This document shows positions 21,777-32,475 of a DNA stretch of 64,000 nucleotides, in pieces. The notes under the pieces were generated by a model. The model made no database searches and was not told where the DNA came from. It saw only the letters and a list, made by a program, of their open reading frames with translations. The DNA comes from Gonatopus flavifemur (taxonomy: Eukaryota; Arthropoda; Insecta; Hymenoptera; Dryinidae): NCBI GenBank assembly GCA_018340375.1, contig JAFFJZ010000009.1, positions 21,716,501-21,780,500 on the forward strand. Direction: 5' to 3'. Positions within the stretch are counted from its first letter, which is position 1. Each line of letters starts with the position of its first letter. The translations under genes and the position numbers were made by a program.

Positions 21777-22109
21777 ATGTATAGTTCATTGATGCTCTTT
21801 TTTCCGCAAAATGACCAATCATTGTTTCATCAATAATAAATGTGCTTTTTTAATATATGTGTCAAACTTCATAGCGAACTAGCAACCTTCATCCGCTTGA
21901 ATGTATGCTTTCGTGAATTCGTCCACAATAGCAAAATCCATATCTAATTCTCGAGTGAATAAGTAACGAACGTGAAAAATTCTCAGAACAACGCGTCAAT
22001 ATTGCAAAGAAAAACACGAATTGTCCGACCTCTCACATTTCGCGACTATTTCTTCACCGGAGGAATTTTCTCATCTCATTAGGTTATCGTTGAATTGATC
22101 AAATAAAAA

Positions 22110-24029
22110 ATGTCGGGCCGATGCCAAGCCGACAGATGCTTCAACCCATCCAAGGAATCAGGTGAAAAAAGTCATCTCGGTAAAACTCTGAGGAAGGTGT
22201 CGAAGTTGATATTGGAAAAGTTCCCCGATTTACCAGAATCTAGTAGAATTTGTTCTACATGTGTGAAAAAATTTTCAGTTGAATTACGAAATGCTGACAG
22301 ATGTTTGCATGAATCAAATGATCTCGCTACAAATACAGGGAGTATTGGAACCTCAGTCCCAATGGATATTGATGATCCAGTCGCGTCTCGTGAAGCTGAT
22401 GATAATTTTCGATCCTCTAGAGAAATCGAACTCGAAGAGATGCTTGATGGTCTCAAAGAAAAATTATTAAGCTTAGAGTATTCTGATCCGTTGAGGATAA
22501 AAATTCTCACCATCGCGCCGTCATCTTGGAGTGCAAGGAAAATAGCAACAGAGTTTGGTGTAATAAGATATTCTGCAGCTAAATCTGAACAACTGAAGTC
22601 CAGCCATGGCGTATTACCTGAACTCACCTTGAAAAAAGGCAAAAACTTGGCGCAAGAGACAGTTGAAAAAGTGACTGAATTCTACAATAGTGACATAAAC
22701 AGCAGGATAATGCCTGGAATGAAGGACGTTATCTCTCTGGTAATTGCTGGGAAACGGACAACACAGCAGAAACGGCTACTAATTTTGAATTTGAAGGAAT
22801 TATATGCCTTATTTGAACAATCCTATTCGGAGAATGTAATTGGCTTCAGTACATTTGCTAGACCAAGACCAAAACATTGCATACTTCCTGGAGCTTCCGG
22901 TACACATTCCGTTTGTGTTTGCACGATTCACCAGAATATGAAGTTGATGATCGATGCGATTGATATTAAAACAGTTACATCAAACACAAATGAGCCACTC
23001 ATCAATTACAATGATTGTTTGCAGGAAATTATTTGTAAAGAGCCTGATTCTGATTGCTACCTTGATAAATGTGACAAATGCCCAGGTACTTCGGGGTTTT
23101 TGGCAGAGCTACGTACAGTATTGGACAATTCACCCATCACACATATAAAATGCGCTACGTGGACATGAACTGATCGCTCAACTCTACTCACACGGATATT
23201 CACAGTTGACGAGTTCATTGTCGAATTGTGTGATAGGCTGAAAATTCTCAAACCTCATTCGTTCATCGCAAAACAACAGGGCCTTTTCATCAAAGAGAGG
23301 AGAAATGATCTGCTTGATGGTGAAGTGATCGTCATGTTTGATCTTTCGCAAAACTATTCGTATGTGTGTCAAGATGCTTCACAAGCATTTCATTTTACCA
23401 ATGATCAGTGCACTGTATTTCCTGTGATTTGTTATTATGAGGAAATGGAAAAATTGAAGCACCAGAGTTATGTTTTCTTATCAGAAAGTTTGGAGCACGA
23501 TACCGCTGCTGTCTATGCTGTACAAACATTGTTACTTCCTGAGATCAAGAAGGATATAAAAAATCTCAAAAAAACAATATACATGACCGACGGGGTGAAG
23601 CAGCATTTTAAGAATAGGTTTCAAATTGCCAATTTGATTCGTCATAAAGGAGATTTCAATGTTGAAGCAGAATGGCATTACAGCGCCACCGCTCATGGTA
23701 AGAGTGCGTACGATGACATTGGAGCGACATTTAAAAGAGACGCATATAAGGCAAGTCTCATCGCTAAGCCAGAGGATGCAATTCTCACGCCTCGAGTGCT
23801 TTACAATTGGGCAAAAAACCATTTCGAAACCATAAGAATTTTTTACTCTGATAACACTCATCACGATCAAATGCGGAGAAAACTAAATAAACGATTTGAA
23901 ACCGCTGAACCAGTGCCGGAAATTCTTAAGCATCATGGATTCATAGTTGGATCTGATGATAAGGTGCTTATCAAAAGGTACTCCAATGTGAAAGGTGGAA
24001 CGATATGGTGCTCATACAAAAAAAAATAA
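22110..24029 (+). pseudogene. DDE-type transposase of unassigned superfamily, one in-frame TGA
   Basis: A single frame of 639 codons is interrupted only by TGA at 23166-23168 (after KCATWT). The N-terminus has a possible zinc unit: C-x4-C (CQADRC), a His, then CSTC. Residues about 110-125 look helical and charged. Probable catalytic elements are VIVMFDLSQNYSY (first Asp), TIYMTDGVKQHF (second Asp) and VEAEWHYSATAHGKSAYDDIG (Glu with an HGK..D motif). Cys pairs (CDKCPG) precede the core. I have seen this HGK-x-DG-x-G-x-x-KR pattern in transposases of many animals but cannot place the superfamily; Sola-like is a guess. The start ATG has a good context (AAAAAATGTCGG). A histone-type stem-loop lies 101 nt after the stop. 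Confidence 0.7.
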
Positions 24030-24800
24030 TTCCCATACACAAAAGCACCAACTCTGGCACACACACACACACACACACACTCAAACACATGTACGTACGT
24101 ATGCAAACCCCCACCGTATCAATGACAATCGGTCCTTTCCAGGACCACCATGATGTGCCAAGTCCGATCGCGCAACCTCCTCGTGCTGCACATTGGGTAA
24201 TGCTAATGCCGACGGCAACCAACTATACAAAATCATGATGAGTAGCTCAAAAGATTCATATTACCAATTTTTCCAGATTCATCATGACAGGGTCCAAAAA
24301 CCCTCGTATACAGATTTTTGTCAAGATTGAGGACAGTTCCGATTCTCCACCCTGCATATTGGATCCGTCATTTTGAATTATGGAAAACTGACTTCAGATT
24401 CGTAATCAGGAGTACCAAAAATGTTGACCTTCCGAGTTTTGTTGAGATTGAATGTGTTTTCGGTCCTCCGACCTCCATATTGGTTCCGCCATCTTGAATT
24501 TCGGAAAATATGAATCCAGGTTCATGATCGTCGATCTGTGGAAACCATCAGTATCGTTTTCTTCGATAAAATCCCCCAATTACTACATTTTACACATTAT
24601 TTCCCACATATCTTTGATTTTTTTATGCTCTTTGTCCGTTTGAGCCGCCATTCTGAGAGAACGCAAATGAATATCAAAAAGTATCATACGGCATGAAAAA
24701 GTAGACACTTCACTGAAAATTTTAAGCCCATAAAACATTTTTTATTTCAAAAATTGAAATGTGCGGGGGGTGGCTGAATTGACAGAGAATCCCCCATGTA
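24030..24800 (+). mobile_element. 3' region of the transposase element
   Basis: Contains a (CA)n run, the stem-loop, two diverged ~120-bp units with GCATATTGGATCCGTCAT and CCATATTGGTTCCGCCAT words (24330-24560), and ends at about 24797 with GACAGAGAATCCCCC. The reverse complement of this region is present at 13405-14093 and 20512-21200. The other end of the element was not found, so no terminal repeat or target duplication can be given. Confidence 0.6.
24131..24146 (+). promoter_or_regulatory. Histone-type 3' stem-loop after the transposase gene
   Basis: GGTCCT-TTCC-AGGACC followed by ACCATGATGTGC. The loop differs by one base from the TTTC of the other copies. A downstream block (24147-24225) is shared, at roughly 80-85%, with the block after the stem-loop of the IS630/Tc1-type element. 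Confidence 0.65.
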
Positions 24801-25177
24801 TATATATCTATATGTACATATGTATATATAAAGGAAATATGAATTATGAGAGAAAAAAGAATATATATCATGAATGAATGAAAATTACATACCGCGAAAA
24901 TTTTATTGATATATTGTTTTATGAATTATTAGAAGAACTTTACATGAAAGATTGTTACTTGCATGTAATTAAACTGTCACATAGATTTATTAGAATCAAT
25001 TGAAATCATGATTCAAATGTAATTTCCTAATCATAAGATTGTTATTCCATGTTATGTAATTTCGATATAACATTTATATAACAATGTTATATGAGTAAGA
25101 AGTATAAATATATATATATTCTGATAAAAGAGAGACAAAGAAGCGGGAAAAAACGAGGATGTTACACTTGATTAAAT
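24801..25177. other. AT-rich spacer
   Basis: AT-rich DNA with short TATA runs between the transposase element and mariner. The mariner 5' inverted repeat should be in the last part, but I could not delimit it. Confidence 0.4.
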
Positions 25178-26227
25178 ATGTCAGCTCACGAGCCAAATTC
25201 TCGTCATTTGCGGGGGGTTTTAATTTTCTGCTTTAATATGAAGAAATCTGCGTCTGAGGCTCATCGAATGCTCTCAAATACCTATGGTGAGGCCGCTATT
25301 AATGAAAGAACGTGCCGATAGTGGTTTGAACGCTTCAAGAGCTGTGATCTGAACGTCGAAGAACAGCATGGCGGTGGAAGAGAGAAGATTTTCGAAGATG
25401 CAGAATTGAAGGCATTACTTGATCAAGACTCGTGTCAAACGCAACAAGGATTGGCAGGGTCATTGGGAGTGACGCAACCAGCCATTTCTAAACGCATGGA
25501 AGTCATGGGAATGATTCAGAAACAAGGAAATTGGGTGCCGTACGAGTTGAAGCCGAGAGATGTTGAACGGCCTTTGTGTGTTTGTGAACACCTGCTTGCA
25601 AGGCAAAGGCGGAAGGGATTTCTGCATCGTATTGTGACTGGGGACGAAAAATGGGTTCATTACGATAATCCCAAGCGCAGGAAATCATGGGGATATCCCG
25701 GCCATGCTTCCACGTCGACGGCCGAACCGAATATTCACGGTTCCAAGGTTATGCTCAGTATTTGGTGGGACCAGCTTGGCGTGGTGTATTATGAGTTGTT
25801 CAAACCGACTCAAACAATCACAGACAGTCGTTATCGAACGCAAATAATGCGTTTGAGCCGAGCATTGAAAGACAAACGGCCGCAATACAACGAGAGACAT
25901 GATAAAGTCATTTTACAGCATGACAATGCTCGACCCCATGTTGCGGAAGTGGTCAAGACATACTTGCAAACTTTGGGATGGGAAGTCCTACCTCCCCAAC
26001 CGTATTTTCCAGACGTTGCTCCCTCGAACTATCACTTGTTTCAATCAATGGCACACGACCTAGCTGACCAGCACTTCCAGTCTTATGAAAAAGTAAACAA
26101 TTGAATCGATTCGTGGATCGCTTCAGAAGATCAGTTTTCTCAACGCGGGATTCGTATGCTGCCGGGAAGATGGGAGAAAGTGGTGGCCAGCGACGGACAA
26201 TACTTTGAATCATTATTGTATAACTAG
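25178..26227 (+). pseudogene. mariner transposase with two in-frame stops
   Basis: A 349-codon frame of typical mariner length. It begins ATG TCA GCT near an NMKKSASEAHRML segment and has the helix-turn-helix region, then TGDEKWVHYDNP (first Asp), LQHDNARPH (second Asp) and PDVAPSNYHLF (third Asp), the mariner D,D34D set. The usual YSPDLAPSDYHLF box is altered (YFPD, SNYH). Stops are TAG at 25319-25321 and TGA at 26102-26104, the latter just before an IDSWIAS segment. Otherwise the frame is intact, so decay is recent. Mariner copies of this kind are common in insects. Inverted repeats were not identified with confidence. Confidence 0.85.
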
Positions 26228-26805
26228 TCTCTTACAATACAGCCTCGAATTCAGGAAAAAAACGGCGGAAGCGAAGTTATAAACCTAATAAACAAACTTC
26301 AGAAGCCACAATGTATTCTCACATCTACAATGAATGCATAATAATAAGACATATATTCTTCCCTTGAACATCGAAGGATAATTTTCCCTCTGCTAACAAT
26401 CACCTTACAGTCGTCAATATCAGACACCAAATGTCGAAATATTCATGTTGCTTTTTCAAATCAGAATACAAACCATCACGTGAAATCATTTACTCAACCG
26501 AATCACCAATTACAGCACGAACACAAGGACAACAGTGCTTCATCGAAATGCGAGATTTTCTGCTGTAGTATGATCATCACATTTCCGAGTTTGAATTCAT
26601 GAACAAAAAAAGGAACACTGAGAACTGCACGGGCCCCCACCCAAGTAGCACAAGAACCCTTCAATCATTCCACGCTCGGTTTGTGATCATGCATAGGATG
26701 TGCAGGTGAGACTGTTTTGCATAAATCCAGAAAGGACATTCTAAGAATGTGCATATCACATACTTATCCGAAATAGTCTCATTTCAAGATTCTGAGAATG
26801 ATCAT
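26228..26805. other. Spacer with a possible diverged MITE end
   Basis: No gene. From 26638 the words ACCCAAGTAGCACAAGAA, GAGACTGTTTTG and ATAGTCTCATTT resemble the CCCAAGCAGCA MITE at 30448 (GAGACTGTTTTG also occurs there). It seems to be an old copy interrupted at 26806 by the retrotransposon tail. Confidence 0.4.
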
Positions 26806-28084
26806 TTATTTATTTATTCATTCATATACGGGTTGAACCCATCAGTGTACCAAGTAAAATACAAAAGAAAACAAAAAACAAAGAATAATTAATACATGCA
26901 ATTAGAATAGGGAGAAAGAGGACATCCAGAAACTTCACAATGAGATAGATAAAATTAGTTATTTATAAACTGGGAGCATGCTCTCCGAAACTCATTGACA
27001 GAGTGAGCAAAGGAATCTATCTTAATACTATGAGTATTCACATAGAGACAAATGCGATTCAAAGGGTCACTGTGACCAAATCTGGACTTACACATTATAG
27101 TTTGAGATAACTGATGGGATCTGAGACATCTGTTAGGAACATTGAAGTTGATGAGGTGCGAACTTCAACATTATCGATAATTCCATTCAAAAGTTTATAC
27201 AGAAAAAATAGATCATCGAACAACCTTCGTGATTCGAGCGTCGAGATATTGAGTCTGCGCATAATAGCAGTATAATCATGAGAATTCGGGTTCATAGGAC
27301 TCCCAATCCGATAAGCTGCGAAGCGCAAGAATCTATGTTGAACCCTCTCCGACAAGGTCGAGTCTTCGATAAGATAAGGAGACCAAATTTGGGATGCATA
27401 CTCCAAATGAGGCCTCATTAAGGAGGAGTAAAGTGTACGTAACGCTCTCAGGTTATTAAATTCACTGCTGAATCTTTGGATAAAGCCTAGAGATTTCAAC
27501 GCTCAACCTACTATGACATGATAGTGATGAGGGAAGCTGAAGTTACTATCAACATATACCCCCAAATCGCGTACCAAGTGACAGGGAGACAATAACTCGT
27601 TAGAGAGAGTGTAAGGAAGAAGAATTCTGTTATTACTCCTAGCGAATCTCATCAATTGGCACTTAGATATGTTGAACTTCATATTATTAGTCTCACACCA
27701 CTTTTCAAGTCTATACAGGTCCGATTGCAATTGCTGAGCTTCCTCTAAGGTCGTTATGCGCATAAACATTTTAAGATCGTCAGCAAAAAGTAAGTGACGA
27801 CAATACCGAAAAGCTTTGCTGATGTCGTTTATGAATACAAGAAATAAAAGAGGACCCAAATGAGAACCCTGAGGTACTCCGGATGTTACAGCAAAAGAAT
27901 CAGATAGAAAGTCACGAACACGTACACGCTGAGAGCGTTCAGACGAGTAACTACGGAGCCACGATAAGAAGTTATCCCGAATTCCCATGTTCAACAATTC
28001 GCTCAAAAGTATACCGTGGTTTACGGTGTCAAACGCCTTAGGAACATCGGTCAAAACTGTGTCGACTTGAATGTTCAGATTCAT
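26806..28084 (-). pseudogene. CR1/Jockey-type non-LTR retrotransposon, 5'-truncated
   Basis: The minus frame 28084-27095 holds the C-terminal half of a reverse transcriptase, interrupted by one TGA at 27500-27502. Visible motifs: TDVPKAFDTVNH (palm Asp), SGVPQGSHLGPLLF, LLFADDLKMF (FADD box), and a DLGVYVD segment; then a thumb/C-terminal region with MRPHLEYASQIWSP. The 3' untranslated region ends at an (AATA)n-type tail at about 26809-26822 (AATAAATAAATAAAT on the minus strand). The endonuclease and ORF1 are missing, a normal 5' truncation. Clade is given broadly because only RT is available. Confidence 0.8.
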
Positions 28085-28159
28085 AGAACATGTTCAGAAT
28101 GTCCAAGAACCTTCTGAGCATTTTTAACCTGTCGTGCTACTTGAGCAGTGATCACCGGG

Positions 28160-28615
28160 AAGCCGTGTGGGCCAGTCTGACACTGGGCTCACTTACCAAC
28201 ATGTGAACCAATCGGAATGCGTCACTGAACAACTTAGTCTCGTATCTGTGTGGCTCCCAATATTCCGTCGGATCCGAGAAGAAGATCATCGACGTGAATA
28301 TTTTCCCATAGAGTAGATGTGACAAGAGGATCTTGCTCGCCTTTGTCATGAACGATTTGACGAATGATCTTCAAAGCTGAAAAAGAGCACATATGTCATC
28401 CCGTAGGTTACAGTAGCTAGTTCCAGTGGTCCAATTCGATTGGTGGTAGAAGACCTCCACAATACGCATCGATGTTTCTTGTTTCTGGGATCTACCTGAA
28501 TTTGACTGGACATTTTCATGATATCCGGAGTATAGACGTACTTGAAACGTCTCCCCGAAAAGGAATTTAGTACAAATTCAGCGCTGAAGCAACGTTTGTT
28601 GCCAACGTCCAACAT
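28160..28615 (-). pseudogene. BEL/Pao reverse transcriptase fragment
   Basis: In the minus direction: a DIMKMSSQIQV motif (palm), a CVLWRSS segment, LATVTYGMTYV, then after a frame change a VTSTLWENIHVDDLLLGSD segment with the (Y/H)VDD catalytic box. This order (ILWR, TVTYG, YVDDLL) is typical of BEL/Pao. Several frame changes and stops follow. It starts only about 60 nt after a primer-binding site, so gag, protease and the RT N-terminus are deleted. Confidence 0.65.
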
Positions 28616-28666
28616 TGATATCTAACGTCGACAAAATGCTAAAATGATAAGGCCTGTTAACTGTGC

Positions 28667-28684
28667 GCCCCACGTTGGGCGCTA
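28667..28684 (-). promoter_or_regulatory. tRNA primer-binding site
   Basis: On the minus strand: TAGCGCCCAACGTGGGGC, 17 of 18 matches to the lysine-tRNA(1,2) primer-binding sequence known from retroviruses. It sits 2 nt after the CA of the putative LTR end. Confidence 0.65.
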
Positions 28685-28686
28685 AT

Positions 28687-29967
28687 TGTGATGGAAAAAA
28701 TCCTGCTCCTCATTCACAAGGCGCAGATGAGTTGAGCGCCTCCACGCTATACTGCCGTAGACATTTTTTATACACGGTGGGATCTAAAAATATTGATGAA
28801 AGAGGCAGAAACAAGTTTCTACAAAAATTGAGGGATAGGAGGGAATGGGGAAAGCTCAAGGAGAGGGGGTGGGTGAATTCTCAATTTTCAAACGAACAAA
28901 CTCGAAATTTGAGGTTAGACACGTGCTTGGAGCACAAGTATATTTTATGTGTCAAAGTTTGTACAACAAGTTTATACAATATTCACACGACTTCGTCGTG
29001 GAGGTAGAAGCACAAAAATCAATATAAATCTATAAACAAGGCAGAGAACACGGGAATTTGAGGATGAAAAGGAGGGCACGACTGAGGGGGAGGAAAATCT
29101 AGACGGACTATGCCGTTCACATATACTAAACAAAAAGAGGCCAAGGGAAACCGCGGTCATCGAACTCATCTGAGGGAGGGCTAACACGATCGAGGGGGTG
29201 AATCTAAAATACGAGACACAAAGGGTGAGTGGGAAATCAAGAAGGAGGAGCACGTGGGGGATGTCACGTAAGACACTTCATATTCACCGAACCGCACGGA
29301 TGTTCACCCCACCGGTACTTCCATACTGACGGAGACGTCTTGACAAACGCGAATTTTCAAATGATCAAAAGATAGCCCCTGTGGCAACACACACTCACCG
29401 TAAATCCAAGAAAGATAGTTTTCAGAAAATTGTAGTCGATGTAGTTGGCGCGCGGTCGTACAAGGAGTGCTAGGTAAGATGGCCACTTCTTTCTTCTTCA
29501 CCGACGGGTCAGTTCGTGAAATATCTGTGTGAACCCCGTCGGTGGATTTTTTTTGGCACTCATTCCAGCGAATTCCTAACATGATTTGGCCCAGGGCGTG
29601 GATTCGAAAATCGGTGGGTGAGTGTGTGTTAGTGCGTTGTGGGGTTCCTCCTAAAGCGGGTGTTTACATTCTCTTCTTTCTTCTTCCAGTCTTCCAGGGC
29701 AAGTCCAGTTCCAGTCTTCTTTGTGCTGTTGGCATAATGGGTGCTGTCTCCTCGGGGCGGGAAACCTCAACAAATTAAAAGGAGGACAGGGGTTAGAGAA
29801 GAACAGGGATATTGATTGAAGAGGAGTGTGTTTCTGACTCCAGTACTTGTGAGCGACAACTTTGTTCTCCCTTGCGAACCGAAGTGGTCCCAAATCATAC
29901 AGGTAAACTCCGCGGGGTTCGTGCGTGTGCCACCTCGCGATTCCTTGTGACCAATTATCACGTCACA
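28687..29967 (-). mobile_element. Putative BEL/Pao 5' LTR
   Basis: On the minus strand the segment begins TGTGACGTGATA (29967) and ends CCATCACA (28687), giving TG...CA ends with a TGTGA/TCACA inverted pair, and is followed by the primer-binding site. Length 1281 bp. The matching 3' LTR is not in the window, so the outer limit rests only on the TG and the inverted pair. Open frames within it (for example 28663-29007 and 29304-29582) show no recognisable domain and I treat them as chance. Confidence 0.45.
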
Positions 29968-30447
29968 TAACGTTTGTAGAGTACTAGCAACCGAAGTGGG
30001 ATATAAATGTAACCCCCATGAATGAATCTATCATGAGTTGGTGACTGGCTTCATTATGATCTCGGGTGAAGAGGACAAAAACATATTTTCCTTGGAATCG
30101 AACTTGGGATTCCTCAATTCATCAACTAACTCCTCAATCGTTTAGCTGTTAACTTGTATGAATTCAATTATGGATGAATTCAATGATTCCATATCAGTTC
30201 ATATTTATATATATGAGAGCCGTATACACGGAACCAATCATTTTGGGGATTTACTGTTCATGAAGCATGAATTAATTAGTTGTAAGGTTTACATATAAAA
30301 TGATGCTCAATCCATGAAATGCGGTTGGTATTGGTGCTAAGCCAAGATTCATTTTGGACGTGTGTGTCCATGGTTATGTGCTGAAAGTTTGGTTATTACT
30401 GCATGTTGTAAATTTGAATTCCATTGACACAAAAGTGTTAGGAAGAA

Positions 30448-30765
30448 CCCAAGCAGCAACAGAATTTCAAAGTATATACGGAATAGAAACATTCGTAGAA
30501 TGTACGGATGAGATGTGAAGAACATATGTTGAATGTTCATAGAATGTTCGAATGAGACTGTTTTGAATATACTTGGAACGTACATAGTATATTCGAAATG
30601 TACGATATACATTCAATCGACGTTCAATCAACATACCGTCGTATGTTCGATTACATACGTTCAATGAATATGCATAGCACCTATAAAACGGTCTCATTCG
30701 AATGTGCATAGAGCATATTTCGAATATTCGAAGGACGTTCATAGTATATTCTGGTGCTGCTTGGG
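30448..30765. mobile_element. CCCAAGCAGCA palindromic MITE, uninterrupted
   Basis: 318 bp with terminal repeats CCCAAGCAGCAACAGAAT / ATTCTGGTGCTGCTTGGG. The inside is a chain of short palindromic words (GAATGTTCGAATGAGAC, TTCGAATATTCGAA). Flanks GAA/AAT do not give a clear target duplication. This copy serves as the template for recognising the insertions in the next copy. Confidence 0.75.
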
Positions 30766-31523
30766 AATTATTCGGAAAACTGACGTACTCGAGAAATCCC
30801 TTGATTTTCCTGAAAAATAATCAATATTGGTATAACAAATTCGAACATATTTCAGAAATTTAATCATCAAATCAAATTGCCTTTGTTTATCTTCAAATCA
30901 TGTGTCACAATCCTCAATAAAAGAGAAGTTGAAATCAGTTCAGAATCGAACTTGGATTCACAGAAGCTAAGAGATGACAACAATACTGCTTATCTACCAA
31001 TCTTTATGAATGTAACCCCTCCCCTCTTGTGGTTATAAAAATTTCAAATCTACTACATGATGTAGGAATTTCCATTACCGACATACTATTGGAAACACAA
31101 ATGACATCCATTCCATTCACCCCAGGTCCATTTTGTTCCCACCATGGTGATTTTCATGCAACTTCAAATGAATTGAAGGTGTATACTTTGTTGGAATCAA
31201 AATACGAAATATAATTGATACAAAAAATGGTATCCTATGAATTGATGTATGATAAAACGCACAGAAACTCAACTGATATCTTTTGATCTCTTTCTAACCA
31301 TTTAACTCAGGAATAGACAAGGGCGATTCCATTTGATCATGAAACATCTAGAAGATATTTGAGAATATCATTCTCGTATTGATTATTCCTCAGAGAAACG
31401 CAAGAATCCTCAAAGAACGTTATTCTTCCGAATAAGTCACTGCCCAAGCAGCAACAGAATTTCGAAGTATATACGAAATAGAAACGTTCGTAGAATGTAC
31501 GAATGAGATACGAAGGACATATA

Positions 31524-31638
31524 GGAGCCTTCCGAAGTAGCTGATCTGATCATCTGATCATGACCAGATTATCTTTGATTGGTTGAGAAGCGATCTGGTC
31601 ATGACCAGATGATCAGGTCAGCTACTTTAGAAGGCTCC
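31524..31638. mobile_element. GGAGCCTTCC palindromic MITE, copy 1
   Basis: 115 bp, almost a full palindrome: GGAGCCTTCCGAAGTAGCTGA ... and its inverse, with repeated CTGGTCATGACCAG words. A 3-bp target duplication (ATA at 31521-31523 and 31639-31641) flanks it. Copies 2 and 3 are at 57684-57798 and 58647-58701. Confidence 0.85.
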
Positions 31639-31719
31639 ATAATGAACCTCCATAGAATGTTTGGATGAGACTGTTTTGAATGTACTTAGAGGGTACATAG
31701 GTACATAGTCCATCGGAAA

Positions 31720-31854
31720 CAGTGGCGGAGTGAGAGCTTGTCTGTCTTTCTTCAACTGACACGAAACAAAGGATAAGAGGCGGGAAAATCCCGCCTCTTA
31801 TCCTTGTTTTCACGCGAATTGAAAGAGGATAGAAATGTTCTCACCACGCTACTG
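31720..31854. mobile_element. hAT-type MITE with perfect 8-bp target duplication
   Basis: 135 bp between CAGTGGCGGAGTGAGA and TCTCACCACGCTACTG. ATCGGAAA is duplicated at 31712-31719 and 31855-31862. The centre is a perfect hairpin, AGGATAAGAGGCGGGA / TCCCGCCTCTTATCCT. The CAGTGGCG-type end plus the 8-bp duplication are hAT hallmarks. Confidence 0.85.
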
Positions 31855-32305
31855 ATCGGAAACGTACGATATTCATTCAATCCACTTCCGATTGACGTGC
31901 CATCGTATATTCATCACATACGTGCGATGAATATGCATAACACCTATGAAACGGTCTCATTGGAATGTGCATAGAACATATTTCGAATATTCGAAGAACG
32001 TACATAGTATATTCTGGTGCTAATCCTTGTAACATTCCTCGTGCCATTTTGAGTTCCCAGTATGCATCAATAACCAAACTTTCAGAGCACAGAAACTATA
32101 GAATATATTCCCCAACATGAATATTGCCTTGGCATGAATGAAATTCGCATATCATAGATTGAACATAATTTTGGATTCAACGGTTCAAAACGAATTGATT
32201 CATACTTGAAAAACAGTAATTCTTTCTTACCCATGCGCCATTTGTATTCTCATGAATATGAATTGATATGAAATTGAATATGTGAACAAATTCATACAGG
32301 TTCAC

Positions 32306-32475
32306 AGCTGAGCGGCTATGGAATTAGTCAATGACTCCAGAATTTCCAAGTTCGATTCCGAGAGAAGTAATGTTCTTGTCCTTTGTTTTGCAAGATCATA
32401 ATGAAGTCAATCATCGGATCATGATAGATTCTTTGATGGAGGTTATACTTATATTTTTAACTGTAACCATAGAAA
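32306..32475 (+). repeat. tRNA-derived SINE-like segment (plus copy)
   Basis: CACAGCTGAGCGGCTA resembles a tRNA A box and AAGTTCGATTCC is a near-perfect B box 39 nt later. Relatives are on the minus strand at about 29998-30155 (AGCTAAACGATTG ... AAGTTCGATTCC) and a shorter one at about 30935-30985. All carry the same B box. No tRNA cloverleaf can be drawn, so these are tRNA-derived repeats, not tRNA genes. Confidence 0.5.

Larger units (their letters stand above)
15010..22074 (+). repeat. 7.06-kb direct duplication, copy B
   Basis: Starts at the same CAGTATCAGC word as copy A and ends at TTTTCTCAT (22074). A 43-bp spacer (14967-15009) separates the copies. All features of copy A recur here: tandem ~284-bp repeat at 15091-15865, foldback right arm to about 16272, exon-like repeats 16570-17250, Cys-rich exons, hairpin array, truncated transposase. 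It lacks the foldback left arm. Confidence 0.95.
31443..32023. mobile_element. CCCAAGCAGCA MITE carrying two nested insertions
   Basis: Same element as 30448-30765, but interrupted at 31524-31638 and 31720-31854 by two other MITEs. The right end stops at TCTGGTGCT, lacking the last GCTTGGG. Confidence 0.75.
29998..32475. mobile_element. 2.5-kb foldback element
   Basis: The left arm (29998-30440) and right arm (32040-32475) are inverted relatives. Shared words include CATGATAGATTC near the outer ends, ATTATGATCT / AGATCATAATGAAG, GGAATCGAACTTGG / CCAAGTTCGATTCC, and the AAAGTTTGGTTATT / AATAACCAAACTTT pair near the inside. Identity is moderate, so the element is old. The centre holds two copies of a palindromic MITE (30448-30765, 31443-32023) and AT-rich DNA. 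No coding sequence is recognisable. Confidence 0.6.

Noticed and set aside
28663..29893. Several frames of 70-114 codons in both directions
   Set aside because: They lie in the putative LTR and show no domain; LTR composition explains the open frames.
30090..30160. A tRNA gene on the minus strand
   Set aside because: Good B box but no cloverleaf or acceptor stem; relatives with the same flanks show it is a tRNA-derived repeat.
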